From positions 82,647,484 to 82,711,483 of the forward strand of contig CM066313.1 in the NCBI GenBank assembly GCA_033807775.1: a DNA stretch of 64,000 nt, in the 5' to 3' direction. A model generated the notes under the pieces. It ran no database searches. It saw nothing but the letters and a program-made list of their open reading frames with translations, and had not been told where the DNA came from. A program made the position numbers and the translations under genes. Numbering within the stretch: position 1 is the stretch's first letter; each line of letters begins with the position of its first letter. Source of the DNA: Saussurea involucrata. Its lineage: Eukaryota; Streptophyta; Magnoliopsida; Asterales; Asteraceae. Shown here one piece after another: positions 34,351 through 46,036 of the stretch.

Positions 34351-34355
34351 CTATG

Positions 34356-35608
34356 ATTGGGCTGCTTCTGATGAAGAAGCCTCATCATCTGATTCTGAAG
34401 ATGATGAAGCAAATCAATGTCTCATGGCCAAGATTGAAGAAGAGGAAGAAAGTTCAGACATTCCCTCCACTTCAACCTCTGCTATTCAGGTATCACCTTC
34501 TTTCTTTACCAATATTGCAAATATTGATGAAGCTGATAGTCTCCGTAAAATCGATCTACTGACTAGAAGTTTATACGAAGCCATGAACGGCAAAGCTGTG
34601 GTTGAAAACCAAAATCTTGATCTCGCTGAAAAGCTTAAAAACTGCCACCTTCAAATAGAAAAGCTTTCTAAAATTGAAGATGATTTTAAAGATCAAGTCT
34701 ATTTAAATCAGCTAGTCAAAATCGAACGAGCAGAAGCTATCGCTGCTTTAAAAGCTGAACAAGCTACTGTTGAAGGATGGTGTAATTCTTCAACAAAGAT
34801 CACTGAGATAATTAAGGCTCAGATTCCTCTGAGTGATAAACGTGGTCTGGGTTATAAATATGATACTCCAAAACCAACCACTGAACGTTCAATGCTTAAA
34901 TTTGGAACATTCGTATCCTCAGTCGCTGACACTTCATCATCTCAGTGCTCATCGTCCATTACACCAATCCCTGAGGAAACTCCTACCTCCTCAAAAGGCA
35001 AGGAGAAAATGGTTTATTCAAAACCTACCTCTGTCTTTAAAGACAAAGGTAAAGGAATTGTTATTTACCAGAATCCTCAGAAGGGTATCGTAATACCAAA
35101 ACTGAATGCCTCTAAAGCTTCAGTGGCTCATCCCTCTGGATCAAGGAAGCAGATATCTGGACTTATTCAGCGATCTACTCCTAGACTCAGATTGGATGTC
35201 ATTGGTAAGAAATCTGAAGAACTGAATGTTCATCCCATTTCTAAAGCCAATAGTTTACTTGGTGCTGGCACTTCTAATTCCAAATTAAAAGCTCAGCACT
35301 CAAGTGGTCCTAGAACTATTTTTAGTTATAGGAAATGTTATCACTGTGGACTTACCGATCATATTGCAAGTAAGTGCCCCACAGCCACCAAAGCTGATAA
35401 AATAGCTAAGGTGAAGATAGCACCCAAGAAGACCAAACCAGTTGCAATTCAGGTCAAGGTGACTCCTACCGCTGAGGTCAAGAAATTGACCAAAGTGAAG
35501 AAAGACAAAGCTGAATCTTCAAATGCTGCAAAGACTGCTGAACCCATTCCAACTACTTCCACTGACAAACGCGTATACATGGTGAAGTGGGTACCCAAGC
35601 AAAACTAA
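34356..35608 (+). pseudogene. element A gag, 3' part (after element B)
   Basis: This is the continuation of the gag that starts at 17058. The codon split at 18213 is completed by 34356-34357 and the frame is open to TAA at 35606-35608. It begins acidic (Asp/Glu/Ser), then shows a helical segment, a Ser/Lys-rich linker and a second zinc knuckle, CYHCGLTDHIASKC, near 35338. It ends in the W-V-P-K motif that also closes gag in B and C. Apart from the 16 kb insertion I see no stop in this gag. Without element B the gag would be about 800 codons. Confidence 0.88.
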
Positions 35609-35626
35609 TATTCCTTTGTATTGCAG

Positions 35627-38600
35627 GTTAAGAAGGGTATCTGGTATCTCGATAGCGGATGCTCTAGACACATGACTGGAAAGAAAAACCTGCTCGCTGA
35701 ATACAAGGAAGAGAAGGGTCCCTCTGTGACTTTCGGTGGAAATGGAAAAGGACACACCCGAGGGTATGGTGTACTTTCAAATGGTACAACATCCTTCAGA
35801 AGAGTCGCATATGTTGAAGGGCTGAAGCATAATCTTCTAAGCATCAGTCAGCTTTGCGACATGGATAACAAAGTGATTTTCACTAAGGAATCCTGCTTTG
35901 TCTCTGACAAAAAGGAAAAGATAGCTCTCAGCGGTTATCGTTTGGAAAATGTTTACGTTATAAACATGGACTCAACAACCACTGAGAACTCCTGTTTCTT
36001 CTCAAAAGCATCTTCTGATGTTAACTGGCTATGGCACAAAAGGCTCTCACATCTCAACTTCAAGACACTGAATACTCTTTCATCCAAAGAGTTAGTCACT
36101 GGTCTACCTCAACATTCATACGCCAAAGAGTCCTTATGTTCAGCGTGTGAAAAAGGGAAGCAGACCAAGGCAAGCTTTAAGTCAAAGCAAGTTTCCTCAG
36201 TGTCATCTCCTCTACAACTACTCCATATGGATTTGTTTGGCCCCGTTAACAAACAATCCATCGCTGGAAAGAAATATACGCTGGTCATAGTTGATGAATT
36301 CTCTCGTTACACATGGGTAATGTTTCTCCGTTCTAAGAGTGACACCCCTGAAGAACTCATCACCTTTGTTCGGAAAATGGAAACTATGAACAATATGACT
36401 GTTCGCTTAATAAGGAGTGATCATGGAACTGAATTCAAAAACAGTTCTCTTGATTCCTTCCTTGAGAGCAAGGGTATTTCTCACAACTTTTCGTCAGTGA
36501 GAACACCACAACAAAATGGAGTCGCTGAAAGAAGAAATAGAACAATTATTGAAGCTGCACGTTCAATGCTCAGCGATTCTCACCTGCCTACTCAGTTTTG
36601 GGCAGAAGCTGTCAACACTGTTTGTTTTACGCAAAACAGGTTGCTGATAGTTAAAAGATTCAAAAAGACATCCTATGAACTCTTTCATGGGAGAAAGCCT
36701 TCAATCAGCTTTCTTCACATCTTTGGATGTCAGTGTTTCATACTGAACAACAGAAATGCCCTTGGAAAGTTTGATCCTAAGGCTGATGATGGAATCTTTC
36801 TTGGATACTCCTCAGTTTCCAAAACCTTCAGAGTCTTCAACCGAAGAAGACAAACTGTAGAAGAAACTATTCACGTCACGTTTGACGAATCCCGTTCAGC
36901 GAACTCTAAACCGAACGCTGATACAGAAGAACTGAATCAATGGATGTTTTCTCATCTTGGTGATTCAGAAGATATTCCCACTCCTCATGCTCACACCGTA
37001 GAAAATGATGGTCCTTCTATCATTCCAAATATGCAAAATAGTGAAGCTGAAACATCTTGGGTCTCAGCTGTTCCTATAAACACTATACCTGCAGTTGATC
37101 CAAATGTCTCAGAAATTCCATCTATTTCTCAGCAATCAGTGAATGAAGTGGCAAATACAAACATTCCTCTCTTAGCTGATAATCCAGAAGTAGCTGAAGC
37201 CTCATCTTCAGTTTCTCCAGTTCAGACTGAGTCAGCGACGTATGCTCCGGCTCAGCGATGGACTGTAAATCACCCAATCGATCAAATTCTTGGTGATCCC
37301 AACGCTGGTATTCAGACTCGTAGAAGTGCAGGTAATATTTGTTTATTTGTTAACTTTATTTCTCTAACTGAACCAAAGAAAATAGATGATGCCCTCAGAG
37401 ATCCAAACTGGGTCAGCGCTATGCAAGAAGAGCTGACTGAATTCGAAAGAAACAAAGTTTGGAAACTTGTTCGTAGACCAACTGACAAAACGGTGATAGG
37501 CACTAAATGGGTCTATCCAAACAAGTTGGACGAACATGGTACTGTAACTCGCAACAAAGCTCGTCTTGTTGCTCAGGGATACAGACAAGAGGAAGGCATA
37601 GATTATGACGAAACTTTTGCTCCAGTAGCAAGACTTGAATCTATTCGTCTTTTCTTAGCATATGTTGTACACAAAAACTTCACTGTACATCAGATGGATG
37701 TTAAGTCAGCATTTCTAAATGGAAAACTGAATGAAGAAGTGTATGTGGAACAACCTCCAGGATTCTCAGATCCTAAGCGTCCAGGTTATGTTTATAAACT
37801 GGACAAGGCACTTTATGGCTTAAAGCAAGCTCCACGTGCATGGTATGATACTCTCTCTACTTATCTCTATATTGAAAAATTTGAGCGAGGTAAGATTGAC
37901 AAAACTTTGTTTTTTAGAAAAGTGAAAGGTCATATCATTTTAGTTCAAATATATGTTGATGACATTATATTTGGTTCTACTAACCCTGAGCTTTGTACTC
38001 GTTTCGCTGATAGAATGAAAGATGAGTATAAAATGAGCATGATGGGTGAACTAACATATTTCCTTGGTCTTAAGATTAAGCAAACTGGAAAAGGAACTTT
38101 TATAAATCAGGGAAAGTATGTTAAAGATATGCTGAAGAAATTCGACTTAACTGAAAGTTCAGCTATGAAAACCCCTATGGCACCACCGCTGATACTTGAT
38201 AAGGACACAAAGGGTGTTCCTGTCAATGTCACGCTGTACCGTGGGATGATCGGCTCACTATTGTATCTTACAGCTAGCCGACCCGATATTATGTTTGCAA
38301 CATGTCTGTGCGCACGATATCAAGCTGAACCTAAGATATCCCATATGAAAGCTGTAAAGCGAATCTTTCGATATCTTAAGGGTACAGCGAATCTAGGTCT
38401 TTGGTATCCCAAAGACTCAGGATTCGATCTAACCGCCTATTCAGACAGTGATTTTGCAGGTTGAAAAATGGATAGGAAAAGCACCACAGGAGGATGTCAG
38501 CTCCTGGGTGGAAAGCTGGTAAGTTGGACAAGTAAGAAGCAAAACTCAGTGTCCACTTCCACAGTTGAAGCTGAGTATGTAGCCGCTGGAAGCTGCTGTT

Positions 38601-38899
38601 CTCAAGTCTTGTGGATGAGAAATCAGCTACTAGACTATGATCTTCAGCTCTCCAAAATTCCAATCTAATGCGACAGCACAAGTGCCATCGCTATAGCAAA
38701 CAATCCAGTGCTACACTCAAAGACAAAACACATAGAAATCAGATATCATTTTATCAGAGATCATGTGATGAATGGTGATATAGAACTTCATTTTATCCCA
38801 ACTGATTATCAGTTAGCTGATTTGTTTACCAAACCTCTTGATGAGACAAGATTTAACTTTCTCATCAGCGAGCTTGGAATGCTGAACTTTGAAGGATAA
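35627..38899 (+). pseudogene. element A pol (protease-integrase-RT-RNase H)
   Basis: This is a Copia-order pol. Protease has D-S-G near 35650, followed by the gag-pre-integrase HHCC finger. The integrase core has D (36230), D (36421) and E near 36530. RT carries YVDD at 37952-37963, and RNase H ends the frame at 38899. Two in-frame nonsense codons break RNase H: TGA at 38462-38464 and TAA at 38666-38668. The frame is otherwise open. Pol lies in the same frame as gag but is separated by gag's TAA. The start given is the first codon after the TTGCAG at 35621-35626, as no conserved ATG opens pol. Confidence 0.88.
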
Positions 38900-39910
38900 A
38901 ATCTTCAGCGGTTCACATTTAATCAGCGATATGTTTATACATTCTTGTATAGCCTTCGGGATAAAATCAACTTATATAATCCATTTCATCATCTTCTCTC
39001 TGAATAAACTTGGTTAAACTGATATCCAGGTATGTTTTCTCTCTCTGACAATCGCATGTAAATGCAAGATTTCAAAATAAATTGCATCGCTGAATATCTC
39101 TTCCTTAACAGCGATATTTTGAAATTTCCTTAAACCTTCACTGATATTTCTATTCAGTGCTTCATATTTTTCAAAAGAGTCCCTGAGTTTTTTCAAAACC
39201 TCAGAGACATCCTAAAAGAATGTGAAAGGACAGTTGTGACGTCATTGCAACAAATTACACTCGGCACGATTTCTTTCTGACACACGTTTGCACGTTTTGT
39301 TCAAACTTCCAATCAAATGCAAACACGTGTCCGTGTCATGATGAAAACCTTTTCCCGCTCAAGGTTTTCTCTCTCTAAAAATCCCTATATAAACAACTCT
39401 TGGTTTATATTTGTCTTTTACGCGAACAATCTTTCTCCGCAAGAAAAGAATTCTCTGTTGCATTTGTGCTCTCAAAAACCTCAAGAACTGTTCATCATCT
39501 TCTTCATCAAAACTTCAAGGTTAATATGTTCTTTTCTTTTATCAAATGCGTATAACTTGTTTTCGATCTTCTCTTTGTTTTAACAAGATCAAACAAAAGA
39601 ACTTTATAAAATAAAATCATTTCTTTCATGGTTTTATGAACACAACCATTTCATGGTTGTTCTTCAAGTTTTAAATCTAAATCTTAAACTTGTTCTTCTT
39701 TCGTATCCATTTTTCTTTTAGAAACTGGAATACAAGATTTTATGGGTTTTACTTTTCTTTTAAAAATCAAGAAAAACCCTAATCTTCATTAAGACATTTT
39801 TTTGTCTGAATGAAATGGACAAGATTCGAAATATCTTAACGGAAATTTCTTTCCACATTAAGATAATTCTTATTTGTTAACATCTTTGGTTGAACTGATA
39901 ATACAGTGAT
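38900..39910 (+). other. post-pol spacer of element A with TATA box and leader-like sequence
   Basis: No ORF is supported. The spacer carries CGCTGA/TCAGCG words (for example near 38908, 38925 and 39088). TATATAAA at 39385-39392 is followed by a pyrimidine-rich, leader-like tract. A donor-like AAG-GTTAAT near 39519 and an acceptor-like TAATACAG just before the next ATG (39911) could bound a leader intron. That reading is inference. Confidence 0.55.
39385..39392 (+). promoter_or_regulatory. candidate internal TATA box for the element A third ORF
   Basis: TATATAAA lies in the context CCCTATATAAAC, about 520 bp before the ATG at 39911. B and C have a TATA box in the equivalent spacer. Confidence 0.45.
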
Positions 39911-41956
39911 ATGGCATCTTCAAAGCTGAATGTTACCGCTGAGTCCATCTCCACTGACTCTGAGGAAATGGACATCTTCAAAGCCCCCCAGGTGAAGTTC
40001 GAGCTGGATCAACTCGATTGGACTAAGGCCAACAACCTCTCAGCTCTTCTCGAGTTTCCTCCTCGGAAGCAAGTATCACATCTGGACGATGCTGTAAATT
40101 TTCTGAAGAACAGCCCCATCTACACAGCCCTGACCATAACACCTCCTGCCAGTCAGCGGCTCTTATCCCAGTTCTGGTACTCTGCCAGACACACTGAGCT
40201 ACCCTCTGCCAAAGATCCATCTAAAACCATAGATTGCATACTCAGCGATACTGAGTATGGCACCATCAAGATCACACCTGCCATTATCCGCAAAGCCCTA
40301 AACTTCCCAAATGCCACCAAAAGAAAAAGCCTTCATTCCATTCCCTGACCATAAAAAGCATGCTGACAGAGAAGCAATCATTGCTTTCCTTGACGCAATG
40401 GGTTATATCTAGGATATTGGAAGGGACAAGAAGCCTGAGAAGAAACTGACACTGATAAAGAAATCCAAGATGCCCAGCGAGATGAATTTCATCTTCGCTC
40501 ACCTGATCAGCTGCATGACAGCAAAATCCGGATCTTTGCCGCCCAACCTCAGCAGTCCATGGGATACGCACTGCTGAAAGGTCTAAATATTGACTGGGCC
40601 TCCATTATTTATGAAGACCTGATTCAACGTGTCGATTATGCCGCTGACAGACCAGCATGGGTTCTTTACCCACGATTCATCAGCGCCATCTTTCAATATG
40701 GCCTGAAAGACAGCTATCCTGAAGAGGGTGATCTGAAACTTTCTCAGATTGGCCCTAAGGTTCTCGACTTCAAGCCTGTCGCCAATGAGGTACGTCTCTC
40801 TACTCTTCTCACTCTTCTAAATTCTCCGCTTTCTGTGGCTCCTTCAGCGACAATACCCATCGCTGATACGCCAGCCACAAAATCCTCTCCTTCTAAGAAA
40901 AGGAAACCCTCACACACCCAACTTGATTCCAAAAGGATCAAGAAAACCAAGGAGCAACCCCAGCAATTCCATGCTGAAGACTCCTCAGCTCATTCTGAAG
41001 AGCTGAAGGAAAGTTCCGTGGTACGCTCTGCCACACCCGTGCAAGCCATCCCTCCAATCCAGACTTCAGTGTCTCCAAACGCTGAGGTTAGAAACTTGGA
41101 AACTACCCAACCTCCATCAGTCTCTCAAAAGACTGATGAAGTGATTGTCAGCGATTCCAACGCTGAACTCAGAACCCGAACCCCAATCTTAACCTTCGCT
41201 TCTCCCTCCACTCACTTGGACACTCCTCCAGCGATCACTGGAGATGCCATCATTCCAGAAGCCGCCGCTGATGCTTCTCAACAAATGATGAAGAAAGGAC
41301 CTGCAGAGTTCACCATACCTCACCGTACTTTCGAAGAGGATATGGAACACTACTCAGGAACTTGCAACTTTGACGAGTTCATCAATCCTCCTGCAGGTAC
41401 AAATCCCACCTTAAACACTGTAACTAAACCTGAAACTTCTGAGCTTTCCTTTGTTCACAAGTACTTATATGTTACAGGTCCTAATTTGGGAGACATCAAC
41501 GCCTCTCTGAAGTCCATGGAAACAAAGCTGTCCAGTCTCACCACCACACTCTCCAACAACTCAACAGCTGTAACAAACGCTGGAGAGAACTTGACAAAGC
41601 TGACAACGGTGGTGGAGAAGAAAGCTTCCACTGAAGACATCAAGAGTCTTGATAAGACGCTCAGCGATTTTGCCAAGGTGCTCTGTGACATCTACACTGA
41701 CTACACAAGCCTCAAAACATCAGTTTCGACCATGTCCAGCGAAGTAACAACGCTGAAGACATCGGTTGAAAAACTCGAGGGTGATATGTCAGAGGTCAAG
41801 ACTGACTTAGGCTCTGTAAAGACCGACGTTAGTTCTATGAAGACGATGATCGAGACGCTGGTAAACAAGGCAAATAGTCCAGCTCCTGCTCCTGCCCCTG
41901 TCCCCATTTTGGAATCTTTCACAGAGGAGGATCGCACAGAGCTGAGGGTGTTATAG
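39911..41956 (+). pseudogene. element A third ORF (Sirevirus post-pol ORF), frameshifted and C-terminally truncated
   Basis: The function is unknown. This slot is called env-like in the Sirevirus literature, but I see no signal peptide or membrane helix. The N-terminal domain resembles those of B and C. Frame changes near 40320 and 40545 and a TAG near 40411 break it, and the frame is open again from 40559 to 41956. The middle is Ser/Thr/Pro-rich. A long heptad region (about 41480-41860), rich in spaced Leu, Val and Met, predicts a coiled coil, then a short Ala-Pro repeat leads to the stop. The C-terminal domain found in B and C is absent. Confidence 0.75.
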
Positions 41957-42588
41957 TTCAAGATTATCGAATATTGTTTTAAATGTCACTTTATTTTCAG
42001 ATTGATGTTATTTACATTACTATAAACAATTACTTTTACTCACAAAAATCATTTAGGAATATTTTTTTTATGATTATCGACGGATCACTCTCAAAATACC
42101 AATAGTTCTGGTGATCACCAATGGTTCCGGTGATCACCCATAAAACCCCTAATTAATTTGTCATTGATTTGAATTTCCCACCAACAATTTATCCACGAAC
42201 TTTTATGACGGTTTTACGACAAATCAACTTTCCAGTGACGAATCAATCCAGGAAAAAGAATTGTAGGTAAAAATCTTTTCATTTAATAGTGATTGACTTT
42301 GATCAAGTTTCCATAGAATTAATAAAATGACAATTTGACTTTTTGATTAATTTTAAAGTTTTAAACAAAAGTAACATATAGTTATTAAAGGTTCAAAACA
42401 AAAATATTCAGCGATTAAAGATTTTAAATAAAAATAAAAATTCAATTTCAAAAATAATATAATGTAGTTTAAACTTGTACGATAAAACTTTCATCGTCGG
42501 TCCCTTCACGTCGCCACATTGTCTATTTCCCTTTGCCTCTCGACTTCTGCGGAAAGCCGGAAACCAAACCCTCCCCCTTACCTCCTAA
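41957..42588. other. AT-rich spacer between element A and the Harbinger element
   Basis: No gene is seen. GGTGATCACC occurs twice near 42109-42140. The last 90 bp (42500-42588) are more GC-balanced and may be older host sequence. A lone ATTCAGCGATT near 42407 could be an element A remnant or chance. The true 3' break of A lies somewhere near 41957. Confidence 0.4.
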
Positions 42589-42806
42589 GGCCATCGGTAC
42601 CGCAACGGGATGGAGGGCGGGATGGAGCAGGGTGGGCTACGGGGCTTGCGGGTTCGGCGGGAAGGGATGGAATCGGGTTCCCCATCCCGTTTCATCCCGA
42701 AGGGTTTTTAAAAAAAATTATTTAATTTAATTTTTAAAAATCATGCCGTTGAACGACTCTTTGTAAAAAAAAAAAATTCTCAATTTAATCCCACTATATA
42801 TTTAAC

Positions 42807-42900
42807 CCTCAACCTCTTATTTTTCACACCTCTCAAACTCTCTCAAATTCTCTCAACCTCTTATTTTTCACACCTCTCAAACTCTCTCAAACACTCTTCC
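42807..42900 (+). repeat. tandem duplication in the transposase leader
   Basis: A CT-rich unit of about 46 bp beginning CTCAACCTCTTATTTTTCAC is present twice, ending 20 bp before the transposase ATG. Confidence 0.8.
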
Positions 42901-42921
42901 ATTCTCTATATTTTAAACAAT

Positions 42922-44208
42922 ATGGATTCGCCACAACCCGGTTCACCAACCGCATCATCATCATCCGTAGACACCGACGAGTTGTTGAATCTACAAAGGG
43001 AAATTTTTCGACAGACTGCACAATCGCTGTATGGTAGCACCGCCTCATCGTCAACAAGAGAGAGGGCCGCAAACATTGAAAGAGGTCGAGTAACTGCAAA
43101 CGAGCGGCTTATGCGGGACTACTTTGGTGTCAACCCGATTTATACACCGGATATGTTTAGGCGGCGGTTCAGGATGAGCAGACAACTATTCGAACGAATA
43201 GTTGAAGATTTAGAAGTAGGGTATCGGTATTTTAGACTTCGGTTTGACGGGTTAGGCAAACAAGGTTTTTCTCCGATACAAAAGTGTATTTCCGCTATTC
43301 GGCAATTGGCGTATGGAGTAAGTGCTGACGCACTTGACGAGTACATCCGTATGGGAGAGAAAACGTCACGAGATTGTCTGTACAAATTCTGCACATGTAT
43401 TATTGAACTGTATGGTCAAAAATATTTACGCAAGCCTACTTTTATTGATATTCAGAAGTTGTACGCCGCGCATGAAGCTAAACACGGATTTCCCGGCATG
43501 CTCGGCAGCATAGACTGTACTCATTGGGCGTGGGCAAATTGTCCGAATGCATGGCGAGGTCAATTCATGAGAGGTGATCATGAGCACCCGACAATCATGC
43601 TAGAAGCAGTGGCCTCTCAAGATCTATGGATCTGGCACACATACTTTGGTGTTGTCGGTTCCAACAACGACATCAATGTTCTCAATCAGTCGCCCATCTT
43701 CAACGATGTATATGATGGAAAAGCACCCGAGTGCCCTTTTGAGGTGAATGGAGCCACCTACAAGCACGGATATTATCTAACGGATGGGATATATCCGGAA
43801 TGGGCTACTTTCGTAAAATCATTTACGTGCCCACAAGACCTTAAACGACAAAAGTTCAAGTCCGCGCAAGAATCCGCACGTAAAGATGTTGAACGAGCTT
43901 TTGGCGTGCTTAAAGCACGTTGGCATATACTTCATAACCCGGCACGCGGATGGGAACTCTCAAGATTGGCAAACATTATGTACGCTTGTGTCATATTACA
44001 CAATATGATACTCGAAGACGAAAACCATGCTATTTGTGGTGACGTGGAAAACGACTTTTTCACGGATGATATCGAAAGCCAAATCAGTGAGACACAACGC
44101 GCGGCAAATGTTCGAGAAGTCATAAACCGGGACACTCATAATAACCTTCGGTCGGATTTGGTCGAACATATTTGGCGTATCCAAGTTCCCAACAATGACG
44201 ACGAGTAG
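42922..44208 (+). CDS. PIF/Harbinger DDE transposase, 428 residues, uninterrupted
   Basis: This protein is the catalytic nuclease of the transposon. ATG at 42922 starts a Ser/Thr-rich N-terminus, then a helical N-terminal domain (about residues 50-130). The DDE core has D198 in GSIDCTHW, D288 in TDGIYPEW and E324 in DVERAFGVLKARW. The 36-residue spacing from second D to E fits the DDE_Tnp_4/PIF type. The end is acidic. No intron, stop or frameshift is seen and the length is normal. It lies inside matching inverted repeats, so it could be a functional or recently functional copy. A domesticated host gene is unlikely given the intact inverted repeats and target duplication. Confidence 0.95.
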   Translation: MDSPQPGSPTASSSSVDTDELLNLQREIFRQTAQSLYGSTASSSTRERAANIERGRVTANERLMRDYFGVNPIYTPDMFRRRFRMSRQLFERIVEDLEVGYRYFRLRFDGLGKQGFSPIQKCISAIRQLAYGVSADALDEYIRMGEKTSRDCLYKFCTCIIELYGQKYLRKPTFIDIQKLYAAHEAKHGFPGMLGSIDCTHWAWANCPNAWRGQFMRGDHEHPTIMLEAVASQDLWIWHTYFGVVGSNNDINVLNQSPIFNDVYDGKAPECPFEVNGATYKHGYYLTDGIYPEWATFVKSFTCPQDLKRQKFKSAQESARKDVERAFGVLKARWHILHNPARGWELSRLANIMYACVILHNMILEDENHAICGDVENDFFTDDIESQISETQRAANVREVINRDTHNNLRSDLVEHIWRIQVPNNDDE

Positions 44209-45059
44209 ATTTTTAAATTTATTTTGTAATTTTTATTTTTAATGAATGATATGAATTTTAATTTTTATTATTTATCTTATTTTTATTTATTAAAAAATAT
44301 ATAAATATTTTTATTTTGTTAAATAATTAAATGTATAAATAAAAGAATTAAAATAAATGAGGTGGCAAAAGGGTTTGAGGGAATGAGGTAAGGGTGTTTA
44401 GGAATTGTTAGGGATTGAGTGAAAGATGAGAGAAAAACTGATGTGACGCTGATGTGGAGCTGGAATCTTTGAAAGATTCATGGATGAGGTACTGATGGCC
44501 TAATCGATAGCAAACCCTCGATTGCTTTTAGTTAACATCATTTTATTGTTTTAACCACTTAAAGATTACTTTTCTTTATATTTTGATCATCCACTTCACA
44601 ATCAAGCATCTTAGTCATTTTATGGTATTTTACTCAGATTTTAGTGACATATTCAAAAATATGTATAGGCTTTGAGTTCATTTATACTACGTATTTATTA
44701 TAATTTTAAACTCTTGAATGATTATCCGTTTTTAAATGTTAAACGATGAAAGTATTCTTGAAAATAAAAATAAAAACAAATTTTAAATATTTATCAATAT
44801 TTTAATAGTGATTTTATAATCATTTATAGTGTAATAATTAATTATGGAATTTAATAAAGTCAGAAATATTGATCAGTCAATCTAATCATTTATTATTCCT
44901 TTTTAACCTTTAAGTGTTTTTTTAAATATGTTATCCGACTAGTTTAACCCACATATTTTACCTATATTAAAAATCAATTTATCTTCTAAGATTGATATTT
45001 AGTTTATATTTTTAAAAGATGTGTACATCTTTAGGATCATTTAACATCGCTAACAATTT

Positions 45060-45412
45060 AAGAACATCTCCAACAGCTTTTTTATTTTGGAGAAAATAGA
45101 GAAAATGAGGATTTTGAGTTAATTTTTTGCTTCAACAGCTTTCCTAAAACTATCCCCAAAATGGAGAAAATAAGAGAGAGAATAAGTTTTTCTCTAAATA
45201 CGGACTTAACCCAAAAAATAATTACTAAATGAAAGCACCAACAGAAATATTTGAATAGAGAAATAATATTTTAATAGATGAATTGAATATTTTAATATTA
45301 TAATCAAAGTTTGTTTCTCTAAAATGGGGAATGAGATGATTTTTTTATAGAGATTTTGACTTTTGATTCTTTATTTTAGATGAATTTTAAAGAATCTGTT
45401 GAAGATGCTTTG
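45060..45412. mobile_element. MITE-like element with CATCT(C/T)CAACAG ends
   Basis: AGAACATCTCCAACAGC on the left and the inverse of CTGTTGAAGATGCTT on the right form short inverted ends around about 350 bp with no coding capacity. The target duplication is unclear, so the superfamily is not assigned. Confidence 0.5.
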
Positions 45413-45665
45413 AATAGAATTCTTAACAAAGCTCTTTTTATATTGAAAATATTGTCTCGAATATTGATCGATATAAATTTATATAATAATATATTAATAT
45501 ATGTTTTCACAATACAGAAATATTATGAGTCGATTTCCATTGTGATTAGGTAACGTGGGGCTAGTGATTTTGATTGTTTTTGTTCAACCATCATATCATG
45601 GGTCACCCTATAGTTAGGTACTTCCACTGTTCCACTTCCACCAACAATTAAACTGAGTTTTTTAC

Positions 45666-45669
<4 letters not shown>

Positions 45670-45697
<28 letters not shown>

Positions 45698-46036
45698 GAG
45701 GAAGGATCATGTGAGGAGCGCGTCAAAACGTGAGGAGCACTCACATGCTTCTGATCACATATGATTTACAACGCTAAAAAATCGGAACTTTCTCGAAAAT
45801 TCGCGCAAAAGTGGCGCGAGGCGTGGCGCGATGCTGCAGGTCGCGGATCACATGTGATTCAACACTGTAAATCATTAATGATTCATAACTGTCAATTCGA
45901 GTCCAGATCAGTTGTGAATCACATGTGATCCACAACTGCGAATCACATGTGATTCATAACTGTCAATTGCTCCTCACGTTCTCTTAAATTGGTACGCTCC
46001 TCGTTTGAACCCGCCTCTATATATATATATATATAA
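45670..46036. mobile_element. small element bounded by (TA)n microsatellites
   Basis: TA repeats at about 45670-45697 and 46018-46036 flank about 320 bp whose ends are inverted: GAGGAAGGATCATGTGAGGAGC on the left faces the inverse of GCTCCTCGTTTGAACCCGCCTC with several mismatches. The body has CACATGTG three times (45849, 45920 and 45945) and a GC-rich centre. It looks like a microsatellite-targeting non-autonomous transposon. No ORF. Confidence 0.6.

Larger units (their letters stand above)
16005..41956 (+). mobile_element. Copia/Sirevirus-like element A, 3'-truncated, split by element B
   Basis: The element comprises a 5' LTR, primer site, gag (interrupted at 18213 by element B and resuming at 34356), pol, post-pol spacer and a third ORF. 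The large gag, the ORF after pol and the iMet primer site are known features of the Sirevirus lineage. No 3' LTR or final polypurine tract is found. The third ORF stops at 41956 just after its coiled coil, where B and C continue for hundreds of residues, so the 3' end appears deleted. The hexamer CGCTGA/TCAGCG is strongly over-represented throughout A. Confidence 0.85.
42589..44500 (+). mobile_element. complete PIF/Harbinger DNA transposon
   Basis: Terminal inverted repeats GGCCATCGGTACC (42589-42601) and GGTACTGATGGCC (44488-44500) match except at one position. They are flanked by TAA (42586-42588 and 44501-44503), the 3-bp target duplication expected of this superfamily. The element is 1912 bp with one ORF, the DDE transposase. 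The second, Myb-like protein that PIF/Harbinger elements usually encode is absent. A promoter-like segment (TATATATTTAA near 42795) and a duplicated CT-rich leader precede the ORF. Confidence 0.93.

Noticed and set aside
39317..39583. 88-residue frame in the element A spacer
   Set aside because: It lies in the leader-like tract after the TATA box, hydrophobic and low complexity, and is not conserved in B or C.
42519..42730. Two overlapping frames near the Harbinger left end
   Set aside because: They cross the inverted repeat and the target duplication and carry no motif.
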